Below, piece after piece: positions 8,026 to 17,301 of a stretch of 64,000 bases of DNA (position 1 is the stretch's first letter; every line of letters begins with the position of its first letter). Source of the DNA: VBWE01 sp943372645 (lineage in GTDB: Bacteria; Bacteroidota; Bacteroidia; Palsa-965); assembly GCA_943372645.1 (NCBI GenBank), contig CALRZN010000028.1, positions 1 to 64,000 on the forward strand, given 5' to 3'. Under the pieces are notes generated by a model. The model made no database searches, was not told where the DNA came from, and was given only the letters and a program-made list of their open reading frames with translations. The position numbers and the translations under genes are program-made.

Positions 8026-8033
8026 CAAAGATA
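8026..8033 (-). promoter_or_regulatory. Putative -7 promoter box of the tRNA-Leu unit
   Basis: TATCTTTG on the minus strand is an exact TAnnTTTG match 108 bases upstream of the tRNA-Leu(GAG) 5' end. No other minus-strand gene lies nearby, so it may drive both tRNAs. Confidence 0.4.
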
Positions 8034-8079
8034 CACAGTTTCGGGATATTTGAAATAACTTGCAAAAAAAAATCTGCCG

Positions 8080-9060
8080 ATGCGCTTATTACCACTCGTT
8101 TGTGTGCCCCTGTTGTTGGTTTCTGCATGCCGGAAACCCGCTGGAAAGATTGATTACCGCGATGCGATGCGCAACTTTGTGCAGGGCATTTCGGCCAAAG
8201 CGCGGGCTACGAATAACCGGTTTATTGTTATTCCGCAAAACGGGGAACAACTGCTCACCGAAAACGGCAGCGCCGACGGAACCCTGGTGGCCGATTACAT
8301 TGCCGCCATTGACGGAACCGGCCGTGAAGACCTTCATTTTGGGTACGACGGCGATGATATTGCCACTGCTCCCGCCGACTACAAACCAATGCTGGCCATG
8401 ATGCAGCGCGCCCATGCTGCCGGTGTGCGGCCCCTGGTGACTGATTATTGCAGCACTATTGCCAATATGGATACCTCGTATGCGCGCAATGCCCGCTATG
8501 GGTTTCTTGGTTTTGCAGCTGATCACCGCGACCTGGATAACATTCCGGCCTATCCGGCGACGCCATATAACAGCAACAGCGACACCATCCGCAACCTGGC
8601 CGATGCCCGCAATTTTCTCTACATCATCAATCCCGGGGCCTATGAAACCCGCGAAGCGTACCTCGGGGCCATTGCGGCCACCAACTACGATGTGGTGGTG
8701 ATGGATTTGTTTTTTAACGACGGTTCTGCGTTTACAGCCGCCGAAATCAATGCGCTGAAAAATAAACCGTCGGGAGGCACACGCAAAATAATCTGTTACA
8801 TGAGCATCGGCGAGGCCGAGACCTACCGGTACTACTGGCAGCCGTTCTGGAGCAGCAATCCGCCCGCATTTATCGTGGCCGAAAATCCGTCGTGGGCGGG
8901 CAATGTAAAGGTGAAATACTGGGACGATACCTGGCAGGGCATCATTTACAAGAACAATAATTCGTACCTTAACGGCATTATGTCCGCCGGTTTCGACGGG
9001 GTTTACCTCGATATAATTGACGGGTTTGAATATTTTGAAGACCTTTACAGCACCGAATGA
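8080..9060 (+). CDS. Lipoprotein, MJ1477/TM1410-type putative glycoside hydrolase (GH114-like)
   Basis: A 326-residue protein with a lipoprotein signal (LLLVSAC, cysteine at residue 17). The rest is a TIM-barrel of the TM1410/GH114-like superfamily, some of whose members cut galactosaminoglycans. Family marks are FLYIINPG, YDVVVMDLFF with an acidic residue after the strand, KIICYMSIGEAETYRYYW, and the C-terminal GFDGVYLDIIDGFEYFE with two candidate acidic catalytic residues. The protein stops soon after that motif, close to the family end. Its stop codon overlaps the start of the NlpC/P60 gene (ATGA), so translation is probably coupled, suggesting a shared target such as a wall or capsule polymer. 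The substrate is not known. Confidence 0.82.
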   Translation: MRLLPLVCVPLLLVSACRKPAGKIDYRDAMRNFVQGISAKARATNNRFIVIPQNGEQLLTENGSADGTLVADYIAAIDGTGREDLHFGYDGDDIATAPADYKPMLAMMQRAHAAGVRPLVTDYCSTIANMDTSYARNARYGFLGFAADHRDLDNIPAYPATPYNSNSDTIRNLADARNFLYIINPGAYETREAYLGAIAATNYDVVVMDLFFNDGSAFTAAEINALKNKPSGGTRKIICYMSIGEAETYRYYWQPFWSSNPPAFIVAENPSWAGNVKVKYWDDTWQGIIYKNNNSYLNGIMSAGFDGVYLDIIDGFEYFEDLYSTE

Positions 9061-9566
9061 CGCACTTACGCCACATCCTGCTTGTTTTTGCACTGCTTGC
9101 CGGCTCCTTTTCGCTGCATGCACAGGAACCGCTGCGCCCGGGCAGTATGCTGCGCGATTCGATGTGGAGCAAAAACGACAGCCTGGTGCTTTTTGCACAG
9201 TCGTACCTCGGTACACCCTATAAATACGGAAGTTGTAACAAAGACAACGGCGGTTTCGATTGCTCCGGGTTCACGTATTTTGTGTTTTCCCATTTCGGTA
9301 TTTCCATTCCCCGTGCTTCGCGTGCGTATGAACAGCTGGGTATTACCATTAAAAAAGAAGAAGCGCGGCGCGGCGATCTGATTTGTTTTACCGGCACCAA
9401 AACCACCAAGGGCGTGGGCCATGTGGGTATCGTGGTTTCCAACCCGGGCGAGCCGCTCCGGTTTATTCATGCCTCGTCGTCGAAAAACCATCCGGGTGTT
9501 GTGATCACCGAATTTGAAACCAGCGCCTACCCGAAACGATTTGTCCGTATCTGCCGTGTAAACTGA
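9057..9566 (+). CDS. NlpC/P60 (C40) family cysteine peptidase, exported
   Basis: A 169-residue exported enzyme with signal peptide ending LHAQ near residue 23. It is a peptidoglycan-peptide hydrolase of the NlpC/P60 type, which cuts gamma-D-glutamyl-meso-diaminopimelate or nearby bonds. The catalytic residues are visible: Cys69 in GGFDCSGF, His122 in GHVGIVV and His138 in FIHASS. The spacing is normal and no other domain is attached. The start overlaps the preceding glycoside hydrolase stop by four bases. Confidence 0.92.
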   Translation: MTHLRHILLVFALLAGSFSLHAQEPLRPGSMLRDSMWSKNDSLVLFAQSYLGTPYKYGSCNKDNGGFDCSGFTYFVFSHFGISIPRASRAYEQLGITIKKEEARRGDLICFTGTKTTKGVGHVGIVVSNPGEPLRFIHASSSKNHPGVVITEFETSAYPKRFVRICRVN

Positions 9567-9592
9567 GCAGCCAATTACGGTGTCGTTTTTAA

Positions 9593-11860
9593 ATGAACTG
9601 TATGAAACCAAAACCGTTTTTAATTGCTGCATTGCTGTTGTGCGCAACAGTTCAGGCCCAGACCTGGCTTGCCCCGGTAAAATCGCCCATCCGCTACGGA
9701 CTTGAAAATGAAAACGGGGAAGTAATCACCGAAGCAATTTACGACGAGCTGATGCCGCAGGGCAGCGATGCCTTCCTGGCGCGCACCGCAAAAGGGTATG
9801 GCATTATTGATGCCAGAGGTGCCTGGATTATTGCTGACAGCTACAAGAAACTGCTGCAGTATCGCAATGGCATGGCAGTAGTGGCCAAACCGATGGCGAA
9901 TGATAAAACCGAACGCCAGCGCGGCTATTATTACGGGGCTCGTTACGACAGCATCCTGAAAATGGGTGTTACCGATAAAACCGGTAAACTGGTTACGGAA
10001 TACAACTGGAGCATCATCATCATCGGCGAAGACGGCAACATGCTGGTATCTGCCGACGGCAAAAAATACGGGTACCTCGATGCAACCGGCAAAGAACTGC
10101 TTCCGGCAGTGTATGATTTTGCTTCTGTGTTTAAGGAAGAGCGCGCTGTTATCAGCACCGGTGGTAAACACGGCAACATGCGCCTGAGTTTGCTGTACGG
10201 ATCGTATGGTTCGTCTGGTAATGCCGATAATTCCGACTATAGCGGCGGAACCTGGGAGATCATCAACCCAAAAGGTGAAAAAATAACCACGGCCACGTAC
10301 GATTATATCCGCGATTACAAAGAAAGCCGCGCCGCCTTTAACAAGGGCGGAATGTGGAATACCTACAAACGTTACGACAGCGGCGATCCCCGCCTCACCG
10401 GTGGCAGCTGGGGTTTCCTGGATGCATCGGGAAAAGAAATTATTGCCGCGCAATACGATTACGTAAGTGATTTTGAAAACGGCGTGGCGCAGGTAATGCA
10501 GGGCGAACGCACATTTTATATTGACGTGAACGGCAAAGAAACCGTTGCTCCCGTAAAAAAAGCAAAAACGTTTCCGTATCCGCATGTGTATTGCAAAATG
10601 GGATACGCCGGGTATATTGATCCGTCCGGTAAAATGGTGATACCGGCCATTTATGAAGATGCTACCGAATTCAGCGAAGGCCTTGCGGCCGTGGTGCCGG
10701 TGAAAAACGAAAGCAATTGTGGCGACCGCGCACCGGACTGGTATCGTGATCTGTACACGGATCGTTCAGCAACCATATACGATGAAGGGGAGTACTACCG
10801 TCCGCGGTTACTGCGGAAACTAGACAATGAACTGATGCTGCAAATGCTTGCAGACAGCCTCATGAAAGATTCGCTGCTGCGTGCAGAAAATCATTTCAAA
10901 CCATCGGATGTAACAGACTACTACGGCTACATTGACAAAACCGGCAAGCTCGTTATTCCCGCGCAGTTTGATGTGGCGCTGCCGTTTCATAACGGGCGGG
11001 CGTATGTGCGCATCGCGCAGCGCTGGGGCATTATTGACAAAACCGGCAACTGGATTATGAAACCGATTCTGGAAGAGCCGGAACTGTATTACCAGGATAA
11101 TGACTACGCCGCGTATGAATACCATCCCGACTACCAGCCTGCTTCCTTCAAAAGCAGCGAACCGTTTGTTTTTTCAGATAACATGGGTTCGATCTATAAG
11201 TATGGAAAATACGGTTTTGTGAATACTGCCGGTAAAATTATTGTCGCGCCAATGTACGACCAGGTAAAAGCATTCTCCTCCGGGCTGGCCGCTGTGCGTG
11301 CGGGCGACAAATGGGGCTTTATTGATAAAACCGGCAAACTGGTAATCCCGCTGCAGTTCAGTGAAGCATTTCCGTTTGCAGAAGGGGTAGCGCTGGTGCG
11401 GCATGAAATTATTTCGGAGAACGACGAAGAAAATACGAGCGAGTATGACCGCGAACGCTTTGGTTTTATTGACACGAAAGGCAACTGGGTTATTCCGCCC
11501 ATGTACCAGAATGCGACATCTTTCAGCGAAGGCGTTGCAGCGGTTACCAAAACCTGGAACAGTTACCAGTTTATTGACAAAACCGGGAAACCCGTGATTG
11601 CAGGCCCGTTTACAATAGCAGCAAGCTTTAATAATGGTTTTGCGGCCGTGCAAAAAGCAGGAAGCCCCGCTGTGCAATACATCGATCACAAAGGAAAAGC
11701 CGATAAAAAATATACGGATGATTTTCCGCCCCCGGGCAAAGCGCCGCTGATTCCTGCTGAAAACAACGTCTCGGACAATTACGGTTACCGCAATACCAAA
11801 GGCGAATGGACTATTCCCGCCACGTATGAACGCGCAGGATCATTTACCATTGCGGATTAA
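9593..11860 (+). CDS. WG-repeat protein, exported
   Basis: A 755-residue secreted or periplasmic protein. After a signal peptide (FLIAALLLCATVQAQ) it consists of repeated WG (KWG) units of about 40-50 residues, each with the shape (Y/W)G(F/Y)(I/L)D..GK.(V/I)IP..YD....F..G.A.V. At least nine can be picked out, for example KYGYLDATGKELLPAVYD, KWGFIDKTGKLVIPLQF and RFGFIDTKGNWVIPPMY. WG repeats form beta-rich, probably solenoid, scaffolds of unknown role. A tyrosine- and glycine-rich insert (YGSYGSSGNADNSDYSGG) and an aspartate-rich insert interrupt the array. The second methionine at 9602 may be the true start, since it precedes the signal peptide directly. Confidence 0.88.
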   Translation: MNCMKPKPFLIAALLLCATVQAQTWLAPVKSPIRYGLENENGEVITEAIYDELMPQGSDAFLARTAKGYGIIDARGAWIIADSYKKLLQYRNGMAVVAKPMANDKTERQRGYYYGARYDSILKMGVTDKTGKLVTEYNWSIIIIGEDGNMLVSADGKKYGYLDATGKELLPAVYDFASVFKEERAVISTGGKHGNMRLSLLYGSYGSSGNADNSDYSGGTWEIINPKGEKITTATYDYIRDYKESRAAFNKGGMWNTYKRYDSGDPRLTGGSWGFLDASGKEIIAAQYDYVSDFENGVAQVMQGERTFYIDVNGKETVAPVKKAKTFPYPHVYCKMGYAGYIDPSGKMVIPAIYEDATEFSEGLAAVVPVKNESNCGDRAPDWYRDLYTDRSATIYDEGEYYRPRLLRKLDNELMLQMLADSLMKDSLLRAENHFKPSDVTDYYGYIDKTGKLVIPAQFDVALPFHNGRAYVRIAQRWGIIDKTGNWIMKPILEEPELYYQDNDYAAYEYHPDYQPASFKSSEPFVFSDNMGSIYKYGKYGFVNTAGKIIVAPMYDQVKAFSSGLAAVRAGDKWGFIDKTGKLVIPLQFSEAFPFAEGVALVRHEIISENDEENTSEYDRERFGFIDTKGNWVIPPMYQNATSFSEGVAAVTKTWNSYQFIDKTGKPVIAGPFTIAASFNNGFAAVQKAGSPAVQYIDHKGKADKKYTDDFPPPGKAPLIPAENNVSDNYGYRNTKGEWTIPATYERAGSFTIAD

Positions 11861-11887
11861 AACCATAACCGCGCTTATGAATTTGTT

Positions 11888-12691
11888 ATGTTGATGCTTT
11901 TGTTCCCCTTGTTTATCCAATTCCGCTGGCTCGATGCAGTAGATATCGTGCTGGTGGCCGTGCTGCTGTACCAGCTGTACCGGCTTGTAAAAGGCACCCC
12001 GGCGCTGAATATTTTTATCGGAATTGCCATTTTTTACGTCATCTACCGCATTGTGCGTGTAACCGGGCTGGAACTGTTCAGTACCATCATGGGCAAGTTC
12101 ATCGAAGTCGGTGTTATTGTGCTTGTGGTGGTGTTTCAGCAGGAACTGCGCCGTTTCTTTCTATTTCTCGGAACAGCCAACCTGCTCGGCCGCGACAAAC
12201 TGCGCCGCGCATTCCAGACCTGGAACCGCGAAGAGAACGACAACCTGCTTGATATTACTTCGCTGGTGAAAGCCTGCCGCAACATGGCAGAAACGAATAC
12301 CGGGGCCATTATTGTTCTTACCCGCCGCAACGACCTGAAGTTTTACGCCAACACCGGCGATCCCGTGGAAGCTCGTTTAACCGTGCGTATGCTCGAAAGT
12401 GTGTTTTACAAAAACAGCCCGCTTCACGATGGCGCGGTGATTATTACCAACAACACCATTCGTGCCGCCCGCTGCGTGCTGCCGGTTACCGAAAGCAGCC
12501 AGTTTCCCGCCAACCTGGGCATGCGCCACCGCGCTGCTGTGGGTATTACGGAGGATACCGATGCCGTTGCCATTGTTGTTTCAGAACAAACCGGTGAAAT
12601 AGCCGTTGCCCGCGACGGTGAACTGCTTCCGCGCCTCAGCCCGGAAAAGCTGCGGGAGTTGCTGGAGAAATTGTTGCTGAATAATAATTGA
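11888..12691 (+). CDS. cdaA: Diadenylate cyclase CdaA
   Basis: A 267-residue membrane enzyme that joins two ATP into cyclic di-AMP. The N-terminus has three membrane helices (about residues 4-12, 18-34 and 42-58), then a coiled linker and the DAC domain. The active-site motifs DGA (181-183) and RHR (213-215) are intact, and the segment KNSPLHDGAVIITN matches the family strongly. The length is that of CdaA/YbbP rather than DisA. No YbbR-type regulator follows. Instead the gene is followed by a duplicated stretch. In bacteria that use it, c-di-AMP controls potassium and osmolyte transport and wall balance. Confidence 0.95.
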   Translation: MLMLLFPLFIQFRWLDAVDIVLVAVLLYQLYRLVKGTPALNIFIGIAIFYVIYRIVRVTGLELFSTIMGKFIEVGVIVLVVVFQQELRRFFLFLGTANLLGRDKLRRAFQTWNREENDNLLDITSLVKACRNMAETNTGAIIVLTRRNDLKFYANTGDPVEARLTVRMLESVFYKNSPLHDGAVIITNNTIRAARCVLPVTESSQFPANLGMRHRAAVGITEDTDAVAIVVSEQTGEIAVARDGELLPRLSPEKLRELLEKLLLNNN

Positions 12692-13116
12692 TCGTATAAA
12701 ATAGCTCCTGTTCCAGATATCAGATTTCCAGATTTGAGATTTTAGACTTGACATCGTAATGACCAGGTTCATATTCCTTGAACCTCAGACAAGTCTAAAA
12801 TCTCAAATCTAAAAATCTCAAATCTGTTAAAGGATGTCTGCTATTCGCGATCCGTTACTTCAAAAATCCATTCATCGCCAGCACAATTTCATCGAACTGA
12901 CGGTAATAATTGATCGTATAAAATAGCTCCTGTTCCAGATATCAGATTTTTAGATTTGAGATTTTAGACTTGACATCGTAATGAACAGGTTCATATTCCT
13001 TGAACCTCAGACAAGTCTAAAATCTCAAATCTGAAAATCTGAAATCTGTTAAAGGATGTCTGCTATTCGCGATCCGTTACTTCAAAAATCCATTCATCGC
13101 CAGCACAATTTCATCC
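12684..13116. repeat. 222-bp tandem duplication spanning the gap and the end of the thioredoxin gene
   Basis: Copy 1 (about 12684-12894) and copy 2 (about 12905-13116) are nearly identical with a 222-bp offset, and differ at a handful of bases. Each unit contains the last bases of cdaA (TAATAATTGA), a long hairpin, and the last 39 or so bases of the thioredoxin gene including its stop codon. Only the second copy joins the intact gene. Inside each unit AGATTTGAGATTTTAGACTT pairs with its reverse complement about 40 bases on. Confidence 0.9.
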
Positions 13117-13538
13117 GGCGAATCGGTTGACCACGCTGCTGATGTTATGCGATTAACGATGTCGCCTTCGCGGGAAAAACGGATAAACGTGGGTATTTCA
13201 TTTACGTGGTACAATTCGCTGAAATTTTCGTTTTCAGAATCCTGGTCTACATCAATCATAATGAGTTGCACGTTGCTGAGTGCATTAGCTACTTTGCGGT
13301 CGTGCAGCGCATGTTTAAACTGCTGGCAGGGTCCGCACCACGACGCAGAAAAAAAAACAACGGGAACTTTTTTTTTCCCGTAAGCCGAATTTATCAGAGA
13401 TTGCAGGTTGCGTTCCTGGGCGGGAAGGCTGTAATAATGCAGCAGTTCTACTTCCTGTTTTTTGTCTGCGCCGCAACTTGCAGCACATATACAGGCCAGC
13501 AGAAAGACGAGCAGGGGGGATGTAGCAAGTCGTTTCAT
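13077..13538 (-). CDS. Thioredoxin-like lipoprotein
   Basis: A 153-residue protein with a lipobox (CAASC, cysteine 22) and a thioredoxin fold. The active site is SASWCGPCQQF with Cys68 and Cys71, and the cis-proline strand EIPTFIRF follows at the expected place. It is therefore a membrane-anchored periplasmic thiol-disulfide protein, as in the TlpA or ResA group, though it lacks the usual peroxiredoxin-like N-terminal extension. The C-terminal 12 codons are duplicated downstream (12855-12894) as a non-functional fragment. It is preceded by the heptose kinase gene in the same direction, 54 bases away. Confidence 0.88.
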   Translation of the reverse strand: MKRLATSPLLVFLLACICAASCGADKKQEVELLHYYSLPAQERNLQSLINSAYGKKKVPVVFFSASWCGPCQQFKHALHDRKVANALSNVQLIMIDVDQDSENENFSELYHVNEIPTFIRFSREGDIVNRITSAAWSTDSPDEIVLAMNGFLK

Positions 13539-13592
13539 GGTACAGCGGGGAATGTTTCGTGCAGTTGTCCGGACTGCGCGGCGTTCCCGGTA

Positions 13593-14609
13593 TTATTTTT
13601 TACCCAGCAGGCGCACCGACTCGTCGCGAAGCAGATCGAGATCAATCGGTATAACGCCTACTTTTTCACAAACCAGTCCGCCGGCAATGTTTGAAATGGC
13701 GGCAATCAGTTCGTGTTTCAGTTTCGAAGCGAGGCACAGCGCGGCCACACTCACCACCGTATCGCCTGCGCCCGATACATCCGCAATGTTGCGGAGGTGT
13801 GCGGGAATGCGTTTGCGCGTGGTTTTGGAGTGGATGTAAATGCCGTGTTCCGAAAGCGTGATGAGTGCAAGATCACATTTCAGTTTCTTGCGCATTTTTT
13901 CCACGGCGGCTTTCAGTTCGGTGTCGCTGCTGTGATCGAAATCAATTTTCAGTCCTTCCTTGAGTTCTTTCAGGTTCGGCTTGAACAGCGTCACATTTTT
14001 GTAACTCATGAAGTGTTTTTTCTTCGGATCAACCACCACCGGTACTTTCAGGCGGCGCGCTTTGATAATGACATCACGGATGAGTTGTTCGGTAATCAGT
14101 CCCTTGTCATAATCCTCGAAAATAATCACATCTATTTTCTGCGTATCGAGCAGGTATTCGATGCGCTGCAGAAACTGCTGTGTTTCCTGCGGCGTTACAT
14201 CGTATTCAATTTCTTCATCAATGCGCACCAGGTTATGCTGGTTGCCCATGATACGTGTTTTGGTGGTGGTAATGCGTTCGCGGCTTTTCAGGATGCCCTT
14301 GGGCGCGAGTTTCTGTTTCTGCATCAGTTCCAGGAACTGCTGGCCTTCGTAATCCGCACCGATTACCGAACACAGGATGGGCGTGGCCCCGAGTGCCTGC
14401 ACGTTCAGTGCAACATTGGCCGCACCACCGAGGCGCTGTTCTTTTTTGGTTACCGAAACAATCGGCACCGGTGCTTCGGGCGAAATGCGTGTAACTTTTC
14501 CCCACACATAATTATCAATCATCACATCGCCGATGATGAGCACACGCAGTTTTGCAAACCGGTCGAATATCTGGCGGATGTCGTCGCCTTTCTTTTTGGT
14601 TACGGGCAT
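13593..14609 (-). CDS. rfaE1: D-glycero-beta-D-manno-heptose-7-phosphate kinase (RfaE1/HldE N-terminal type)
   Basis: A 338-residue PfkB-family sugar kinase that phosphorylates heptose-7-phosphate at O1, a step toward ADP-heptose for LPS inner core. The segment LIIGDVMIDNYVWGKVTRISPEAPVPIV and RLGGAANVALNVQALGA match RfaE closely. The PfkB C-terminal signature ADVSGAGDTVVSVAAL carries the catalytic aspartate. The nucleotidyltransferase half (RfaE2) found fused in HldE is absent here and should be encoded elsewhere. The gene is transcribed from just behind the aminotransferase, with only 2 bases between them. Confidence 0.9.
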   Translation of the reverse strand: MPVTKKKGDDIRQIFDRFAKLRVLIIGDVMIDNYVWGKVTRISPEAPVPIVSVTKKEQRLGGAANVALNVQALGATPILCSVIGADYEGQQFLELMQKQKLAPKGILKSRERITTTKTRIMGNQHNLVRIDEEIEYDVTPQETQQFLQRIEYLLDTQKIDVIIFEDYDKGLITEQLIRDVIIKARRLKVPVVVDPKKKHFMSYKNVTLFKPNLKELKEGLKIDFDHSSDTELKAAVEKMRKKLKCDLALITLSEHGIYIHSKTTRKRIPAHLRNIADVSGAGDTVVSVAALCLASKLKHELIAAISNIAGGLVCEKVGVIPIDLDLLRDESVRLLGKK

Positions 14610-14611
14610 TG

Positions 14612-15805
14612 TCAGTTCAATAAATCAAGCGCAGCTTTCATACGGCGCAGCGCTTCTGTTAATTTATCATCCGAAGTGGCGTACGAAAAACGGATGTAGT
14701 TGTCATCGCCGAAGGCAGCACCCGGAACAACCGCCACGTGGGCTTTGTCGAGCAGGTACATGCACAGGTCGGTTCCGTTGCTGATAACCGTATCGCCGTA
14801 TTTTTTTCCGAAATAAGCGGTCACATCCGGGAACACATAAAACGCACCCTGCGGCACATTCGTTTTGAAACCAGAAATGGCTTTCATGCCTTCGAGCACC
14901 AGGTTGCGGCGGCGCAGAAATGCATCGCGCATGTAGTGTGTACTTTCGGCAGGCAGTTTCATCGCTTCTTCCATGGCACGCTGGGTGATGGAACTGGTGG
15001 CGCTGGTAAACTGGCCCTGCATTTTATCGCAGGCTTTTGCAATCCACAGTGGTGCAGCAAGAATGCCTCCGCGCCAGCCGGTCATTGCAAACCCTTTTGA
15101 AACACCGTTGATAGTGATGGTGCGGTCGTAAATAAAATCGAACTGCGCCATGGCTTCGTGGCCTCCCACAAAGTTGATGTGTTCGTAAATTTCATCCGAA
15201 AGGATGTACAACTCATCATGTTTCACCACCACTTCAGCAAGTGCCTTCAGCTCTTCCCGCGAATACACCGATCCGGTGGGATTGCAGGGCGTGCTGAACA
15301 TGATGAGGCGTGTTTTCGGTGTGATGGCTTGTTCGAGTTGTGCCGGCGTTATTTTGAAATCGCTTTCAATGGTTGCCGGGATGATTACCGGAACGCCCTC
15401 GGCCAGCTTGATGATTTCGATGTAACTCACCCAGTACGGGGAAGGCACAATAATTTCATCGCCGGGATTGATGAGGCTGAGCACCACGTTGGCAATGCTC
15501 TGCTTGGCACCGGTTGAAACCACGATCTGATCGGGCGTATAAATAAGTCCGTTATCACGTCTGAATTTTTCAGCTACCGCGGCACGCAGTTCGGCATAGC
15601 CTGACACGTGTGTGTAATAACTGAAATTGCCTTCAATGGCTTTTTTGGCGGCTTCCTTGATCACATCGGGAGTAGGGAAGTCGGGTTCGCCGAGACTCAG
15701 GCTGATGATGTCAACACCATTGGCAATGAGTTCGCGGCTGCGACGCGCCATCGCAATGGTCTGCGATTCGCTGAGTTTATTGATTCTGTCGGAAAGATGG
15801 GTCAT
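14612..15805 (-). CDS. Aspartate aminotransferase-like, class I/II PLP aminotransferase
   Basis: A 397-residue fold-type I enzyme that swaps an amino group between aspartate (or another amino acid) and 2-oxoglutarate. The start chosen gives MTHLSDRINKLSESQTIAMA. The upstream in-frame stretch looks non-coding. Landmarks: SLGEPDFPTP at 37-46, PSPYWVSY, STPCNPTGSVY, SDEIYEH and the PLP lysine Lys237 in NGVSKGFAMTGWRGG. The sequence resembles the subgroup Ib aspartate/prephenate aminotransferases. Two bases separate it from the downstream heptose kinase gene, so the pair is probably one operon. Confidence 0.92.
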   Translation of the reverse strand: MTHLSDRINKLSESQTIAMARRSRELIANGVDIISLSLGEPDFPTPDVIKEAAKKAIEGNFSYYTHVSGYAELRAAVAEKFRRDNGLIYTPDQIVVSTGAKQSIANVVLSLINPGDEIIVPSPYWVSYIEIIKLAEGVPVIIPATIESDFKITPAQLEQAITPKTRLIMFSTPCNPTGSVYSREELKALAEVVVKHDELYILSDEIYEHINFVGGHEAMAQFDFIYDRTITINGVSKGFAMTGWRGGILAAPLWIAKACDKMQGQFTSATSSITQRAMEEAMKLPAESTHYMRDAFLRRRNLVLEGMKAISGFKTNVPQGAFYVFPDVTAYFGKKYGDTVISNGTDLCMYLLDKAHVAVVPGAAFGDDNYIRFSYATSDDKLTEALRRMKAALDLLN

Positions 15806-15882
15806 ACCCTGGCTTTTACGAAAGCGTAAAACTACTGAAAAATTAAAGTGGACGGTAAAAAGAGCCGAATTCGTTTGTGTTC

Positions 15883-16383
15883 TTATTCCATCGGCTTCAT
15901 GCCCATGGCAGACCATTCTTCTTCGGCGGGACCGTAAACACCGGTAACTTTAATACCGGCCATACGCATCACCACGCTCAGCTGCCCGCGGTGGTGCGCC
16001 TGGTGCATCACCAGAACACGCAACGTTTGGCCTTTGGTCCAGGTTTCGCCGTACATGCTTACTTCTTCGTTCAGCGTTTCGTCAGTCCATGCATTTTTTA
16101 GTTCATCGGTGAGCGAAGCGGCTGATTTTTTATACGCCTCAGTTACTTTCGCCATCGTCCACGGCATCAGGTCGTCTTCGCCCGGACCGTGCACGTGCAG
16201 GCCGGTGCGGTTCATCATTTCGCTAACGGTTTCGGTAATGTGCCAGGCTAAGCGGCCCATGCTGCGTACCTGCGGATGGAATTTTTTATGCACTTCGGTT
16301 TCTGGTATGGACTCGAAATGTTTGATGGTGGATGCGCTTTCGTAGTCCCAGTCGGCCAGGAAATCGCTGATTTTTCTGTACAT
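15883..16383 (-). CDS. DinB-family putative metal-dependent enzyme
   Basis: A 166-residue four-helix-bundle protein of the DinB/YfiT superfamily. The metal ligands expected are histidines, and candidates are seen in RLAWHITETVSEMM near residue 50 and in VMHQAHHRGQLSVVMRMAG near residue 130, the usual third and second ligand positions. Members include thiol transferases and hydrolases, and many have unknown function. It is alone in its unit. The stop lies 77 bases before the start of the aminotransferase gene, on the same strand. Confidence 0.87.
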   Translation of the reverse strand: MYRKISDFLADWDYESASTIKHFESIPETEVHKKFHPQVRSMGRLAWHITETVSEMMNRTGLHVHGPGEDDLMPWTMAKVTEAYKKSAASLTDELKNAWTDETLNEEVSMYGETWTKGQTLRVLVMHQAHHRGQLSVVMRMAGIKVTGVYGPAEEEWSAMGMKPME

Positions 16384-16454
16384 GCTGTTTTATTAATAAA
16401 TCTGCGCCAAATAAATTAAAAAAACAGGAACGAAAAGCGATCGTTAAGAAAGAG

Positions 16455-17054
16455 TTATGAACCCCGGTAAATGGATTGCCAGGCCGGATCCTGCATATCG
16501 TGGAGCAGGCGGAAGGCGTTTTCGCCGTAAATGGGATCGCTGTACGAAATCACCATGCCGTATTGTTTCAGGATGTTGAACTGGCCTTCGGAAACGCCGA
16601 GCGGATCGTTTGCCCAGCCCGGACCGGGATCTTCCTGCCCGTTGCGGCGCAGGTACGGAAACTCGCCCCAGCGCAGGCGCCAGAGGTCGTCAACCACCGG
16701 GCATTGTACCGCAAAATCGTATTTCACCTTGTTGTGTATGGTATCCAGCTGGTAAAAACATTCCTTGATTTCGTACTTCAGAAACAGGTTTTCTTTGGTC
16801 GGGTTGGCGTCGCTTTCAACAATACCCAGCGCAATAGTCAGAAATTCGTGGCGGGAAATGTTCGACTGTTCAAAACGTGGAACCGGGCCGTTTACAATGC
16901 GAATCTTTTTAAACGTAACCAGTTCGGCACTGGGACCGGGCATGAGGCTGAACCCCAATACAACCTTGTCAGGCGTAACCGGTGCCGCAGATTTGCGTGC
17001 GCCGCAGAGCCAGGGCAGGAACAGGAGCAGTATCGGTACGAGGGCCTTACGCAT
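16455..17054 (-). CDS. Exported protein of unknown function
   Basis: I do not recognise this 199-residue protein. It starts with a signal peptide (MRKALVPILLLFLPWLCGA); an upstream ATG at 17075 would add MDNRRKP and is also possible. The mature part contains FSLMPGPSAELVTFKKIRI and a C-terminal region with the tryptophan-rich LWRLRWGEFPYLRRNG and an ending GENAFRLLHDMQDPAWQSIY. No enzymatic motif is seen. It is divergent from the gene at 17302. Confidence 0.65.
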   Translation of the reverse strand: MRKALVPILLLFLPWLCGARKSAAPVTPDKVVLGFSLMPGPSAELVTFKKIRIVNGPVPRFEQSNISRHEFLTIALGIVESDANPTKENLFLKYEIKECFYQLDTIHNKVKYDFAVQCPVVDDLWRLRWGEFPYLRRNGQEDPGPGWANDPLGVSEGQFNILKQYGMVISYSDPIYGENAFRLLHDMQDPAWQSIYRGS

Positions 17055-17201
17055 TGGTTTTCGCCTGTTGTCCATCGTTGCCGATGGGTTGAAGCTGATT
17101 TCGCTTTTACGCAAAAATCGGAAAAAGGTTTAAATATAGCTATTAACGAACTGTTATCCAGGTTATTGTGCTTTGTTTTTATGCAAAATTAACGGTTCGT
17201 T

Positions 17202-17222
17202 GCCCTTTAAAAAACAAAGGGC
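17202..17222. repeat. Short inverted repeat in the divergent gap
   Basis: GCCCTTT (17202-17208) and AAAGGGC (17216-17222) form a 7-bp stem with an A-rich loop between the two divergent genes. It is too short to call an operator on its own. Confidence 0.35.
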
Positions 17223-17301
17223 GTGCCATCGGCAACAAAATAAATTAGCTAAATTTACCCCTTGGACGCATGAACTGGATTAACGGTCCCAAATTGACTT
17301 T

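Noticed and set aside
8089..9216. 375-residue antisense frame
   Set aside because: It spans two genes on the other strand that both have clear families.
12684..13116. CRISPR-like repeats
   Set aside because: Only two copies 222 bp apart, no spacers and no cas genes. It is a tandem duplication.
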